DNA from: Capitulum mitella
Lineage: Eukaryota > Arthropoda > Thecostraca > Pollicipedomorpha > Pollicipedidae
NCBI GenBank assembly: GCA_030062745.1
Contig: CP099847.1
Location: 1,100,304-1,164,303 of the forward strand
DNA: 64,000 nucleotides
Direction of reading: 5' to 3'
The translations under genes and the position numbers were made by a program. The first letter of the stretch is position 1. The number at the start of each line of letters is the position of its first letter. Below the pieces are notes generated by a model that was not told the origin of the DNA, made no database searches, and saw nothing but the letters and a program-made list of their open reading frames with translations. Below, one piece after another: positions 40,501 through 52,010 of this stretch.

Positions 40501-43500
40501 TGTTTTACGTTGGGGTGTCAGGCTGAGCATACGTTCGGATCCGTCCGTCAGTAGGGGTCTCCCCAAGTCCTGCTATTTGCCATGCATTGGTGTCGAATAT
40601 ATCGCCTCTGCCGCTTCTCTTTATGTCTTGTTCATCATGTGTGCCACTTAACGAAGGATCTGTCGCCGTCGGCGCTTAAAAGCAGCTGCGGATGGTGACT
40701 GTCCGCCCCCTGACGCTGTCGGTCGGTGACTGTCCGCCCCCTGACGCTGTCGGCCGGTGACTGTCCGCCCCCTGACGCTGTCGGCCGGTGACTGTCCGCC
40801 CCCTGACGCTGTCGGCCGGTGACTGTCCGCCCCGTGACGCCGCCGCCGTCCGCTGCAGTGTTGCAGGCGTTCCGGGAGGAGCAGGGCCGCCGCCCGCTGC
40901 CGGCCAGCGCCGCCGACGACGCCGCCTGCCTGCGCCGGCTGCGGGACGACGTGGCGTGCCGACTGGGCGTGCCTGCCGACAAGATGCCCGACGAGTTCTG
41001 CGGGTGAGCGCCGCGGCTGCGTGTCCGGCCGTCCCGCGCCGGCCGTCCCGCGCTTTTGGTTACCGACCGAGCGCATGCGCCGCCGATTAGCGCCGCGCAG
41101 GACGCCACGTGCGGGCGGTACCGTTCTCCGGTCAAAATGCGTCCGCGCGGCGCCGGCCGACGGCACTTGACATGCAGATCGCGGCCGCGGCGTGCCGGCG
41201 GCGCGTTCTGTCGCGCCGCCGGCGACGCGGCTCCGCACTCCGCCGCGAAGAAGCACCGCTCGAATGTGCTGCACGAGCCGAGATCTGATGCAAATTGAAT
41301 TCGTCGGCCAGACTGCCAGGAATTTTGTCGCCCGCGGGCTTTGACACATATTTTCTGCAGCCGTGACAATCTGCAGGGTCGGATCGTAATAGTATGTGCA
41401 TTGGGCCGGTGTTGCCAAGGGGTCAGTCTGAATGATCTCGCCGTTTGCATGCACCGCTGCCGGCCGGTTGAATGCCCCGGTCCAGTGCAGTACGGCCCTG
41501 CTGGAGGGGCCCGTGAATGCCGGTCACTCGGTCATGCCCCGGCCGGCACTGCGCAGTCGGGTGTCGTCCTTACGGGCGGGCCGCCGGCCAGGGGTCGTCC
41601 AGGGCACGGCCGGTTGCGAGGAGGGCCGGCCAAGGCTTGCCCTGTCAGTTGCTGTGTTGTCGGTGCAGGGCGGTGTCGTCATCGTCATGGAGCAGTGTTT
41701 TGTGACCCCTTTTGCAAGGGGTCGCCGTCAGTCTGATGACCCCAGTAACGTGTCGGCGAGGGGGAACGTAGCGCGACCGAACTGGTTACCTGAAGAAAAC
41801 ACATTCTTCCGGGGTACTTACGTGCCGCAGAAGACGTAGCGTGGAACTTTGAAGGGTTTGTGGGGTAGGTTGCTGTTACGCAGAACCTAAGTCGGTGGGA
41901 CGGCTTCTGGGCAGTTTCATCGTTGGTCGGGGGGGGGGTCACTGGTCTGGGTCGCCGTCTCTCGTGCCGCAGATGTAACAGAAGGAAGGAAGGGAGTGGG
42001 CGCGATGATTGGAGTAAAACCGCGCAACTTTTGTGCATAGTTTTAGTTTTCATTGTACTGTAGTTCTGTCACCGTGTGAGGGCTTGGAGAAGGCCCAGCT
42101 CTTTTTGGTGTGTGTCTAAACAACGTATTTATTTCATGTACGCTGAAAGCAAGTTGGGGCACTACGTCCTATCCCTAGGGGTGGTTCGACATGAAACTGG
42201 AGATAGCTTATCAGTTTGTCCAAGTCATTGGCAAGGATTGTCGAAATATGGAATTGCATTTTAGTTCCGTGTAGCCTATTACAGTGTTAGACCGCCGTCG
42301 GTTTTGTAATGGTTTGTGAAAAGAGTTTTGTGTCGCTACCGTGGTTCCACCCTCCCGTTTTAGTCAGATGCACTTCACATGCGCATCTTGGACGAGTCAG
42401 TGGACAGTCATCAAGGACATGCCGATGCCGGTTAACGGAGTACGTCATTTCTGCCGAAGGCTGAAGTCTATCAAACTGCGGGACTGGTCTTGTAGAAAGA
42501 TGTGTCGTGTCGAAAACAGGAACAGTTCCTCATGATTTGCCAACGTTTCCGGATTTAACGGATCGCAATATGTAAACATAACGGTTATACGTCTCCGTGG
42601 AAAGAAAGATACACTCCTCCGATAAGCTTCTTCGGCCGCTGCGTACATCCCGTAGCTGGACGGAGGTGCGCCGTTGACATCTTTGTTGCGATTCAAACGG
42701 ATTCCAGAGGACCGATGAGATGACACTCACCAGGCGAGGGCAGTTGAAGGAAACGGCTGGGTGTTGACGTGATGCGGCTGAGCTGTTTAAGCGGGGACGG
42801 AATGTGATGGCCGGGTTCAAAACAGGTCGTTTGCATAATCTCGCTTATTTGCGACTGGATTTGACGTTTGTTAGTGACGGAATTGTACAACACTTTGGTA
42901 ACCGAAATTTAACGAATCGGAATTTAACGATAACGGAATTTTCCTGCTTCCTAGCTGATCACTCTGGCTTTTGAAGTAGACATAAGTACATGAAGGTTTC
43001 GACTTGCCACCAGCAGCTAAAATGTTCGACATATTCCCATTTATCGTTTAGTGGACGCTGTCAGCTCCCATTCCATCCCGTTTTTTTCAGATTGTGATAA
43101 ATCATTTTGAACGTTTTAATGGTGTCTTGAATGTTTCTGGGGACTCGGTCCTTGATGCCTTTTTTATTCGGCTCTTTGGGATTCTCGTTTTACTTGTTTT
43201 ATGAACCTGTTAGTTTTTGACATGCTGAACACTGCGTTATCGCTGGCATGTGATCTGAGCGGCATTTGAGCCGTTTTCGAGCGCCGTTCTGTCAGCCGCG
43301 CTGGTCGGCCGTGGTCTCCGGCTGACGTTTGATGTCAGCCGTTCGACTGTCGTATACGCTGAGCCCGGAAGAACCGTGCGCCTTTTATGGCCTTTTTTAC
43401 ATGTGGTCCGAGTGTGTCGAAGTTGGGTGGCATTTGGATCAGAGTCCACGCTAAGCCAGGCTTGTTTCGCGGTTCTTTACTCCGACACGCAACTGTTTCG

Positions 43501-46500
43501 CACTGTACAGTAGTCCTGCCCCCAGGACTGAGCCATGTGCCGTTCAGGATCTTTCTAGCTCTGCGACTCCACGGCGTGGCGGCTGCGTGGCCAGCCTACT
43601 CCATTGGTCTCTGGTCTAATTCAGGCGTCCGTTCTGGAACCAAAGCCCAGTGTCTGCCACGCACCGGACTCTGTCGTCCGGCTGCTAACCCACCTGGCCA
43701 CGACCAGCCGTGGAAAAGGCCACTTAGCTGATCACTTTGGCCTTTGAAGTTGGCCTTTTCCACTCCTTTCAGCAGTGAAAGGCTGCGTCACGCCAAGGTC
43801 GTACGTTGAATGGTGTTGCAAAACATGTTTTTGTCGAGACCTGACAGCGCTGCCGTAACGCCACCCCCTTCCCCCCTTCACCCTTGTCCGGATAGCGCGA
43901 CAGTCCAGAACACCCCTTTTCTTTGTCGCCAGGGTAGGCTAATTCTAGCAGCAGTCCCCGGTACCAACATGTTATCGCCGTGGTCGGCACCCAGGAACAC
44001 CAGAGGTTTTTGCCGACCATCGTAGGGCGTGTGGAGCTTGGAGGCCGGGAGATGTGCTGCGATTCATCCCGGTTCTGAACTGGCCCAGTACATACAAGTA
44101 CAGGACGTCTGAGGGACAATTACAGCGTGCCTGAGGGGCAAGCGCAACGTCTGAGAGGCGGGGGAAGTGGGTAGAGACGAGTTTAAAATTTAGCCCATCC
44201 GGTGAACATTGGGCCCAGCCCGCTGAACGCGTCCGGACGCTGGAAGAGGCGTGAGTCGGTCGTGGCTGCCCCTGGCAGCGACGGTTGGGCCGTGTAGCCA
44301 CTCTCTGCTCCTCGGCCTGTCCGCCTGGGGTGGGTCTGGCGAGCCCCGCGGGACGCGCAGCATGGACAGTGAATAACTGATCGATGGCAGCGTGAAGCTG
44401 CAAATGTGCCTGGCTGTCCCGAGCCGCGCTAGGCTTGGTTCCTCGCTCTGGCAAAACATCACGGGGCTTCCGACGTTTTCCCACGCGTGCCTCGTGCACA
44501 CAAGCACGTATAAACACGTTCGATTGTATTCACTATCGCGCGCCTCCGTCCGCAGACCGATCTGAGGATCTCTCACGCATGTCTGTGGGGCGGCCGCGCC
44601 TGCCGAGGCTCCGGTGCACGCACTTCCATCGTTCCGACGTGTAAACAGGGCACCGATACGGCATCACCTCGGTCCGACCCGTCCGGTGGCTCGACACGAT
44701 CGGCACCCCTTCAGGCACCAGCGACGGCCGCGCGGCACTCAGCGCCAGGGCTTGCGTTTGAGCCGAACAGAATTGTTTTCTGTCACTTGCCGTTTTAAAC
44801 CGGTTAAAACCGACAAAATGGCATACAGTGGCAGAAATTATTTTGGCGCATTAAATTTTACCAGTTCACTTAAAATAACCTTTATTCTGGTTTTTTATGT
44901 CTAATGAACTCAAGGTCCTAAAATTCATGTAAGTGAAAGATTTTTGTCCAGGGTTCACCGCATGAAACAGGAACTGGCCTATTACGGGCAACGTATCTTA
45001 TGTAAATTATTCCCAAATTTCTCGTAGTGAGAATGTTATATATAGGAACAGGGAAAGTTTGCATACAGCTAGTATACAGACAGAAAGGTGTGAATTTATA
45101 CCCAAGCCTTAATTGTAATTTTTTAAGGTTTTTGTTCAAACCTGACGAAGATGTTGGAACACAGAAATTGTCAAGCACCAAACATCACTAGTTACGACAT
45201 GGTGGCCGTGTTGTGAAAACGGTCTTGATTGCTTTTGTCAATGATTGAGGATATGGTTAACCATATCACTATGATGTTTAGGATGACATTTATTATGGTG
45301 TGGAACAATTTGTCTTTTGCGATGATTGACTGTTGCTTATCTGTTGTGTGTCTTGTTTATCCGCTACCTGATGATGATTAGATACCTTGCTAATAACATG
45401 TAAGATAGTTGTTATAATTGTTCTGCTGTACATTTTATAAACCGGATTCAGATGCGGGACTGCATATGTGACCCTGATAGACCCTTTTCTTCTGTGCCGT
45501 TCAAAGGATGAATCTAAACACTATGTTTCTTGATCGAGTTACTTGTAGTCACATTTTTTTCACATATTTCATATTTTATTGCGTGGAAATACTTTTATGG
45601 CATTCTTTGTCTTTAAAAGCATAAAAGGATTCGTTCCACAATTAGATCTACGCCGAATATTTTCTTCCTTTTCTACGATTTTGTGTCACTTATCTTTTAA
45701 GCCGGCTGGGTTTAACCGTTTAAAACCGGCGGTCATTTTTGATTTCTGTAGCTTATTTCAGCCGGCAGCCGCCAGCCCTGGTCAGCGGACCACGTCTTTC
45801 CCCGGCCCTGCGGTCTCCCGATCTCCGCTCTTTAGCGTCCCTTACATAACTGCCGGTGGCGGAGCCGCCGCCCGGCTGCGCTGCGGCCCCGTCTGGCGTC
45901 GGCTGCGACAGGCGCCGGCGGCCGGCTCGGCGGCCGACAGCTCTGCCCCGGCAGACGGCCGGCCGCCGGCCCGGCGACAGACGGCGTCTGATGGATTCAC
46001 CGGGCCATCCGAGAGGCGTCGGCCGCGGCTGGGGGAGGACCTCCTGCGGCGGACGGAGGCCGACTCCGTCTGGTGAACGCTGAGCCGGCCGCCACCACGG
46101 AGCGCGGCGGATCGGGAGGTCGTCCCGACCCCGGGTCCGGTGATGGACGACGCCGGGTTTCCGTGTTCGGGAAGGATTGTGACTGCGGAGACCTTTGTCA
46201 CGACGGCGGGCTATACAGTATTCAGGCAAAGCGAGACCTCCCGCGGACTGGTCGGATGGAGCCGTGTAAAGCTGACGGGCCGGCATGTTGGTGAATTTTG
46301 ACAAGCACGAGGGTGGGTTTGTTTTTTTGCTGGTGATAACGGTTCTCAGCGGATGTGACCGCCAAACCCTTGCGGCTGATGCCGACAGTAACTTGGTAAC
46401 GGCGCTTGAATGATGACGATAATGATGAACATGATGCGGAAGATTGCCTGAGGCAGACCGGTCCCGTGTGGAACCTAAAGGGCTAGGCATCGTTCTTGAA

Positions 46501-47725
46501 TGAAAAAATGCCGGTAAAACGGACTCCACCTGGGCAAGGGCGTTAAAGAACACGAATTTTGCGCCTGGATGTTCTCGCGACGGCATTGGACAGCTGATTA
46601 ATGTCAGGCTGATGAGCAGCAACGTACAACTATCACTGCACTCTACCGCGGATCCCAGCCACTTCTGACGATGGCGGCCCTGTTATGTCAGCAGTCAGCC
46701 GTTTTAATGTGGCTGTATGTAAAAGTCCGCAAATTTGGTGTCTGATATTGCCTTTGTGTGGCAACGGAGTCCTGCGTTTTGAACGTCATGAACTCGTCAG
46801 TCGCGCACCAAAACGGGAGACGTGTGGGCTCGGCGTGTTGGAACTGTCTTGGCCAACGCCCTAGCTCTTTCGACAAAGGGCACGCGCAGTCCGCTGAGAG
46901 GACTGAGATGTTTGGCGGCCGGTAGAAACCTGACCCGTGATCATCCCCCTGTCTGGAGCCGCCGCATTTTCCCACGTTTTCGGATCGGGTCCTCTGCACA
47001 TACGCACGCACGTACGCACGCACGTCGGTCTTTAGAGGAGAATGATGGTGGCGGGGCCGGCTAGCCGGTACGGACAGCTGCGGCCGCCGCCGGTGGACAA
47101 ACAGTGCTCACCAGCGGCCGCCTCGTGCCGTAAACACGGCCGCCGCTCCGGCGCGCTGTGAATGGCGTGCCACGCGTGCCGAGAGGTCGGCCTGCTGCCT
47201 ATCGAAGAGGGGCCGGCCTGCTGCCGCCGCCGCCTGGTGCTGTCTCGCCGACCGCAGCCCGGCCGAACGCTACCCCGCTCCCCCCCCCTGACCTGTCTGT
47301 TGTCGGGATTGGGTACGGGCGTGTACACTTGATGATCGGAAACGCGTCTCTGTGTGAAGAAATTGACTAACGCCTGCTGTGTACCGAAATCCGCGAATTC
47401 CTGCGAATTCCAGAACCGCCATCTGTTACCGGTCACGGTCTTGACTTCAGGTAATGCGTCAGTATTGCTGACGTCGTCGCCGATAGCAGCGTCTCTTCCG
47501 TGCCCGGAGCCGTTGTCCGTTGTATCTGGGACGGGTGGTAACGGCTCCGCGGCCTGTGCCGGCAGCTTGTGTCTGGGCGAGCTGAGCCCGGTCTGCGCCG
47601 TGGTGGGCGGCGTCCTGGCGCAGGAGGTCATCAAGGCCGTGAGCCAGAAAGACAAGCCGCTCTGCAACTTCTTCCTCTTCAACGGCCGCAACAGCGAGGG
47701 TGTGGTGGAGGACGTCGCTGCCTAG
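37495..47725 (+). CDS. SAE1: SAE1/Aos1, SUMO-activating enzyme subunit 1, complete gene, 6 coding exons
   Basis: Small subunit of the heterodimeric SUMO E1. With SAE2/UBA2 it adenylates the SUMO C terminus in the nucleus, before transfer to the E1 cysteine that lies on SAE2. Six exons sum to 1018 nt; one base in exon 4 is in excess, leaving 338 codons plus stop, close to the 346 aa of the vertebrate protein. Visible: the YDRQIRLWGL signature (aa 17-26), GGLGAEVAKNLILAGV nucleotide-binding loop with LTMLD, FFAGDVYGFYG, a basic KRPRTE linker, VDWS...LKRTSNTYF, and the conserved PVCAVVGGVLAQEVIKAVSQ near the C terminus. No catalytic cysteine domain, as expected. It is divergent from INO80 and probably shares its promoter. 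Intron 5 is 6.6 kb. Confidence 0.96.
38437..38608 (+). CDS. SAE1: SAE1 coding exon 2, nucleotide-binding loop
   Basis: Phase 2 to 0, acceptor gcctcag|GCT, donor AAC|gtaagt. VLLVHVGGLGAEVAKNLILA and GVRSLTMLD form the Rossmann-like ATP-binding loop of the adenylation domain. The CpG-poor domain ends just upstream. Confidence 0.97.
38965..39266 (+). repeat. 34-bp repeat ending at the SAE1 exon 3 acceptor
   Basis: About nine degenerate units of the type cagaccgtgacctctgccgt ctggcctgagccgt, the last giving cctctgccgtcag|CGC, the acceptor of exon 3. Confidence 0.9.
39267..39523 (+). CDS. SAE1: SAE1 coding exon 3, behind a 34-bp acceptor repeat
   Basis: Phase 0 to 2, acceptor ctgccgtcag|CGC, donor CCGA|gtgagt. 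RAEASVARAQRLNPMV matches RAEASLERAQNLNPMV; YDVVVATGC and FFAGDVYGFYGFMFADL follow as in the family. Tandem copies of the acceptor region lie directly upstream. Confidence 0.96.
39944..40135 (+). CDS. SAE1: SAE1 coding exon 4, with a one-base frame conflict
   Basis: Acceptor tcgtgcag|GGA, donor CGGG|gtaggt. The first part, read from exon 3, gives QKRPRTEPESRTVKRSMQFC, matching the KRAKLD...VVFCPV linker. The second part matches (VDWSAEERRKTLKRTSNTYF) only after a shift of one base between 40051 and 40066. Without the shift translation stops at 40136-40138 region. The length (192 nt) is one base too long for the flanking phases. Confidence 0.9.
40692..40858 (+). repeat. 31-bp repeat ending at the SAE1 exon 5 acceptor
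   Basis: Five units of ggtgactgtccgccccctga cgctgtcggcc, each with a CTGAC box and a C-rich tract; the last runs into gccgtccgctgcag|TGT, the exon 5 acceptor. Confidence 0.92.
40859..41003 (+). CDS. SAE1: SAE1 coding exon 5, behind a 31-bp repeat
   Basis: Phase 1 to 2, acceptor gctgcag|TGT, donor CTGCGG|gtgagc. VLQAFREEQGRRPLPAS and LRRLRDDVACRLGVPAD match QVLLKFRTDKGRDPSSD and the following helix of vertebrate SAE1. Confidence 0.94.
41004..47565 (+). other. SAE1 intron 5 (6.6 kb)
   Basis: No supported exon or nested gene. It holds a tRNA-like fragment near 43640-43705, a 30-bp dispersed repeat (tagctgatcactytggc type) at about 42952 and 43727, an AACCGGTT palindrome at about 44795, and GC-rich DNA at 45745-46090. 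Confidence 0.6.
47566..47725 (+). CDS. SAE1: SAE1 coding exon 6 (stop codon)
   Basis: Phase 2 start, acceptor gccggcag|CTT; ends TAG at 47723-47725. LGELSPVCAVVGGVLAQEVI and NFFLFNGRNSEGVVEDV match the C terminus of SAE1 (SEMAPVCAVVGGILAQEIV, NGIVECLG). Confidence 0.97.
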
Positions 47726-50204
47726 CGGTCGGCCCCGGTGCTCACTGCCGTTCATCTTCCACCGGGCTGTCGCGGTCCGGGAGCCCCCTCCACCTCATCT
47801 GTGCCGAATACACTGAGTGCCGTTCACTCCGTTTGGTGTTTGTGCCGCGGTCACCGATGGGCGGACGGAGAAACGCTGCAGCGAACGTTTTAGGCTGGCG
47901 GTGCGCGTCAAAGGGGAAGAGGAAAGAAAGGGAAGATTTTGTTTTGGGCGTATGACCGAAGACGTATTTCTCTTCCCAGTCGGGCTTTCGGTCTTCAGAT
48001 GGTACAGAACCTCGTTATAATGCGTAGATGTGAGGCGCATTGCCGGCTACATCTGGCTGCTTCACTTTCATGAACCGGCAGCTTCTCGTCACAGCTGTTG
48101 CCGAACGCTTGTAACTGGATTCGCGCTGCCCGGCTTTACGTGTGTATTGCGGTCAAGCTGTGGGCTGGGTGCCGACCACGAAATATGCCGTTGGGGCAGG
48201 TCGGCCTCCGCGCCACTCGAAACGAGTTCCGCCGCTTCTCACGGCATCCTGCAGCCACCGGTGTGCGAGGGATTCCCCGTGTGCTCCCGGTTCGCGGGCA
48301 GGTGGTGGGCTGAGGGCCGTCGACGAGTGCATAAAAGGGCAACTCGATTTGTATAAACATTACGAAAAACTTATATTAATGATTTAATACAAAAATACAC
48401 CTTGATTAATAATTTTGAGCTTCTGACCCTGTGCCACGTGACTCTTGCGACCTTCAGTACTGAAAACCCACCAGTCAGTCGTCAAAAGGAGGTTGGCTGC
48501 TGGAAACGGGGGTCGTGGCCCTGTGAAGACATCCGTTACTTGTAAGATTATCCTTGACCGTAGCTCTTGCCGCTGTGCTTACCTCGTCTTATCACTGCTG
48601 GATGCCTGGCTGGAGATCCCTGGAGGTTGGGTAGGTACTGGGCTAAGATCCCCACTTTGCGGATGTATTAATAGCAGGCTTAAAGAATGATGCTAAAAAT
48701 CAGCATGAAATCGTAGTCAAACCCTCTCCACTCAGTTTCGAAAACGAGCCATGCAGGCATCGGTTCCCATGCCCAAGTGAGTCGTGGAAATTTCAGTCCA
48801 ATATGACAGTACACGACCTGACTTGTCCAAATCGTGACGTCCTCAATAACGCGACCAATCTAACGCAGGAATTATTTTTATCAACCCCACTCCCGTAACG
48901 ATAGCGCTGGGGCACATTCCCGTCATTGAAAGGGGCGGATACAGGGGGAAAAAAGTCGGAAAGGGGGCATTTTTCATTTATTGTAATTTGCTGCTTATTG
49001 AACAATTTTGGTACAATGGGCATGATTCGAGAGGCAATCGATGGGAATTTGCCCATTGGTCCATATGTTTGAAATTTTGTGAAAATTTGGGAAAAAATGG
49101 GAAAAAATAGGTGCTCACGGGGCTTAGAAAATGACATTTTTTAACAACATAAAAGCCATTTTTTTAGATTTTACTTATCATATTATACTTCAGAAGTACA
49201 GACCGTGATACATTGTATAATGTTGGCTTAGGCGTCGCCAGAGACATGAAAAAGAGGGAGCTGTCAAAGTAACATGTTAATCAGGTCAACTTACGAAGTT
49301 AAACCTGATGTAAAAGACGTTGAATGACGTTTATGACCTTTATGACTTAAAAGACCTAAATGACCTCAGTCACATGGAATGACCTTTAGTTCATTTTATA
49401 GTGTCTGAAAACGATTCCAATCATTTGGATTGACTATATTTCTCAAAGTTCGATTTATAGCCTTTGTAATATAGTGTACGTTCGCGGAAATTTTAGGTCA
49501 TAGCTCCATGACCCAACCTGACATCGATCTGAAACCTGAAACGCAGGCGGAGGACAATGTTTAGTCATATACGTTCCTGATTTTGCATTCTGAGAATAAG
49601 CGTCAAAAATATTGACATAAAACCAAGGTTTGAATTTAAACCTTGACCTGGTCTTGTTAAGCGACCTAATTAAAATATTTTGTTTTATGTTTGCCCAGTT
49701 TTTTAACCATGCACTTATATAAAAGTTTAAGTTCTATCTTCAAAAACTCAGACATTTTTCCTTTACCTTCAGCAGTGTCAAAAATGGCCTGAGCTGGCTC
49801 AGGCCAGGTCACGTCTATCATTATCTTTTAGACGGGGCGTTTCGTGACCGCAAACGTTCAATGCATCGTCATTTCATTTGCAATACGTTACGGTACTACA
49901 TAGCTCATGCCTTATGGAACCATATAACTCATGATACTCGAGAAGCACCACGCAGCGTGCATGCGAAGCGGTATTACAGTACGACATTGTAATGTATTCA
50001 TCATCTTCACCATGAATGCGTCTTGACGCGCGGTGGATGATTGATGTAACATGCGATAAAACCTAACGACTGCAGCCTCAGTTACCCGTTAATCGATTTG
50101 ATCCTCGCGGCCAGCCCTGTTGAGTCCGCTACGCTGGTGCGTCCCTGCACCTGTCTGGCCGACTGTTCGCGGGCGTCTTGACCTTTGAGAGCAGTCCGCC
50201 CGAC

Positions 50205-50252
50205 TGAGACCGACTGAGACTGAGACTGAGACTGAGACTGAGACTGAGACCG
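50205..50252. repeat. (GACTGA)n tract
   Basis: About seven actgag/gactga hexamers in a row. Confidence 0.9.
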
Positions 50253-50559
50253 CCCGCCCGGCGTTACTCCGCGCTCCGGCGCCGCGGCCGGGTCAGCGGC
50301 AAAAGAGCGGCCAGTCGGGTGACTGTCGGGCTGCGGCCCCTCATCAGATAGTCGCGCGCCGCCGCTGTGTCTCCGACGACGGAGACGGCGATAGGGCCGA
50401 GACGCGGGCAGACGCTCGTGTGTCCGGGGCTCATTCATTATTCAGCGCCCGCCGGGCCATTAGTCTGCCTTCCGTCAAAGTCGGAACACGCTCGGGGGCC
50501 GGGTTCAGCCGCCTGCGGGCGGCGCCGACGGGATGTCGCGGCCCGGCGGGACCCGCCGC

Positions 50560-50777
50560 TCACAGTTGAACCACCGTTCACAGCTGATCCGCCGTTCACA
50601 GCTGACCCGCCGCTCACAGCCGACCCGCCGCTCGCAGCTGAACCACCGCTCACAGCTGACCCGCCGCTCACAGCTGACTCGCCGTTCACAGGTGACCCGC
50701 CGCTCACAGCTGACCCGCCGCTCACAGCTGACCCGCCGCTCACAGCTGACCCACCGCTCACAGCTGACCTGCTGCGC
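50560..50777 (+). repeat. 12-copy 18-bp minisatellite
   Basis: Units cacagctgacccgccgct with minor variants. Each unit holds CTGAC, a C-rich run and CACAG on the plus strand, in the order branch box, pyrimidines, acceptor. The flanking ORFs on both strands are by-products of the 18-bp period. Confidence 0.95.
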
Positions 50778-51834
50778 GCCGTGCCGGGTCACGCGGCAGA
50801 GTCCCGGACCGGGCGGACGGTGTCGCCGCTCGAGCCGGTCCTCCGGCAGGAATTCCTCCGCGTCTTCGCACGACGCGGGCGCGGTGGCTCGCGCTGTTCA
50901 CACTCTCGCCGCTGGCACGCCCACGAGAACACGGCCGCGGTAACTGACAGTGTGGCTCAAATTGGCCGTGTTTGCCCTACCGCGCTCGGGTATGTACGCA
51001 AAGTGGGACATTTCGGAGAGGAACTGGGCCAATCGGCCAATCGGCGCTGCAGCCGAGCTGCAAAAAATCTGACAGACGGAACGTATCGCATGACGTGGGA
51101 TCTGCTCCTGACAGTTTTTCGCCGCCGATCCCGCAGACATCTCACGAGATACGCGGCTAATTGGCGGTTTTTCGATCCGCGCCGTCTGCGATGATCGCTG
51201 AATGGCGGCGAGGAAATGCTGGCCGGCTTCAGAGCGCAGCCGCAGCACCGTCAGGGTCCTCCCCGCTACATCACCAGCATGGCGCGGATCTCAGCGCCTT
51301 CACTCCAGGCGTGCCCGCTCGCAGTCTTTTTTCGACACAGCAATGAGCTTCCGCCGGACTCGATTGGAGACCGTCTAACGTCATCGTCAGCGTCTTCGTT
51401 TCGGCCATCGTTCACGACATCGCCGCTATTGGCAGGTCGGCGCGCAGTCCTTTAATGCACGAGCTCGCTAACTTGAAAAGTTTTGTTTGCCAGGCCCGTC
51501 TGGCTTCCGGTAAAAAGATGAATCCGACGGAAGCATTGGGTTTGCCTGTCGCACTAAGTTTCTTTGGGTGCCCCATCAGTAACTGTGCCGGGCAAATAAG
51601 CATATCTTGCGCTATGCAACGGTTGCTAATGCAATGCGTTACTCTCCATCAGTCGAGAAAGATCAGACATGCAAATCAAACAAAAGCATGGAGGAAGTCC
51701 GAACAGTTACTGTTTCCACGTTCAGGTAAGGCTTCTATGAAGAACCCAAGACCGACAAACATGAGGTAAAAGGGACTCAGGTAAAAGTCAAAGCGTGCCT
51801 CCTTTCCTGTATTAAACTAAAAAGACGGGTCCTC

Positions 51835-52010
51835 CCAGGGACGCAGCCAGGTTTTTCTGAAGGGTTGGGGGGGGGGGGGCGGAGCTCAGTGTGAACTGAA
51901 ATCATACGAAAACCGCCTGCCGGGAAGACGATGTGCAATGGTTTTCGCAAAAATGCGAGCCTAAGGGGAGGGGGTCCGGGCATCCCAGGTCGCCCCTTTG
52001 TCTGCGCCGG
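51835..52010. mobile_element. candidate non-autonomous DNA-element remnant
   Basis: gggacgcagccaggtttttc followed by a G-run, and ggggtccgggcatcccaggt further on, resemble the ends of short interspersed elements common in invertebrate genomes. Assigned from general pattern only. Confidence 0.3.

Noticed and set aside
50367-51194. Plus-strand open frame of 275 codons and minus-strand Ser/Gly repeat frame
   Set aside because: Both arise from the 18-bp satellite in GC-rich DNA; no domain seen. Kept only as a possible exon border.
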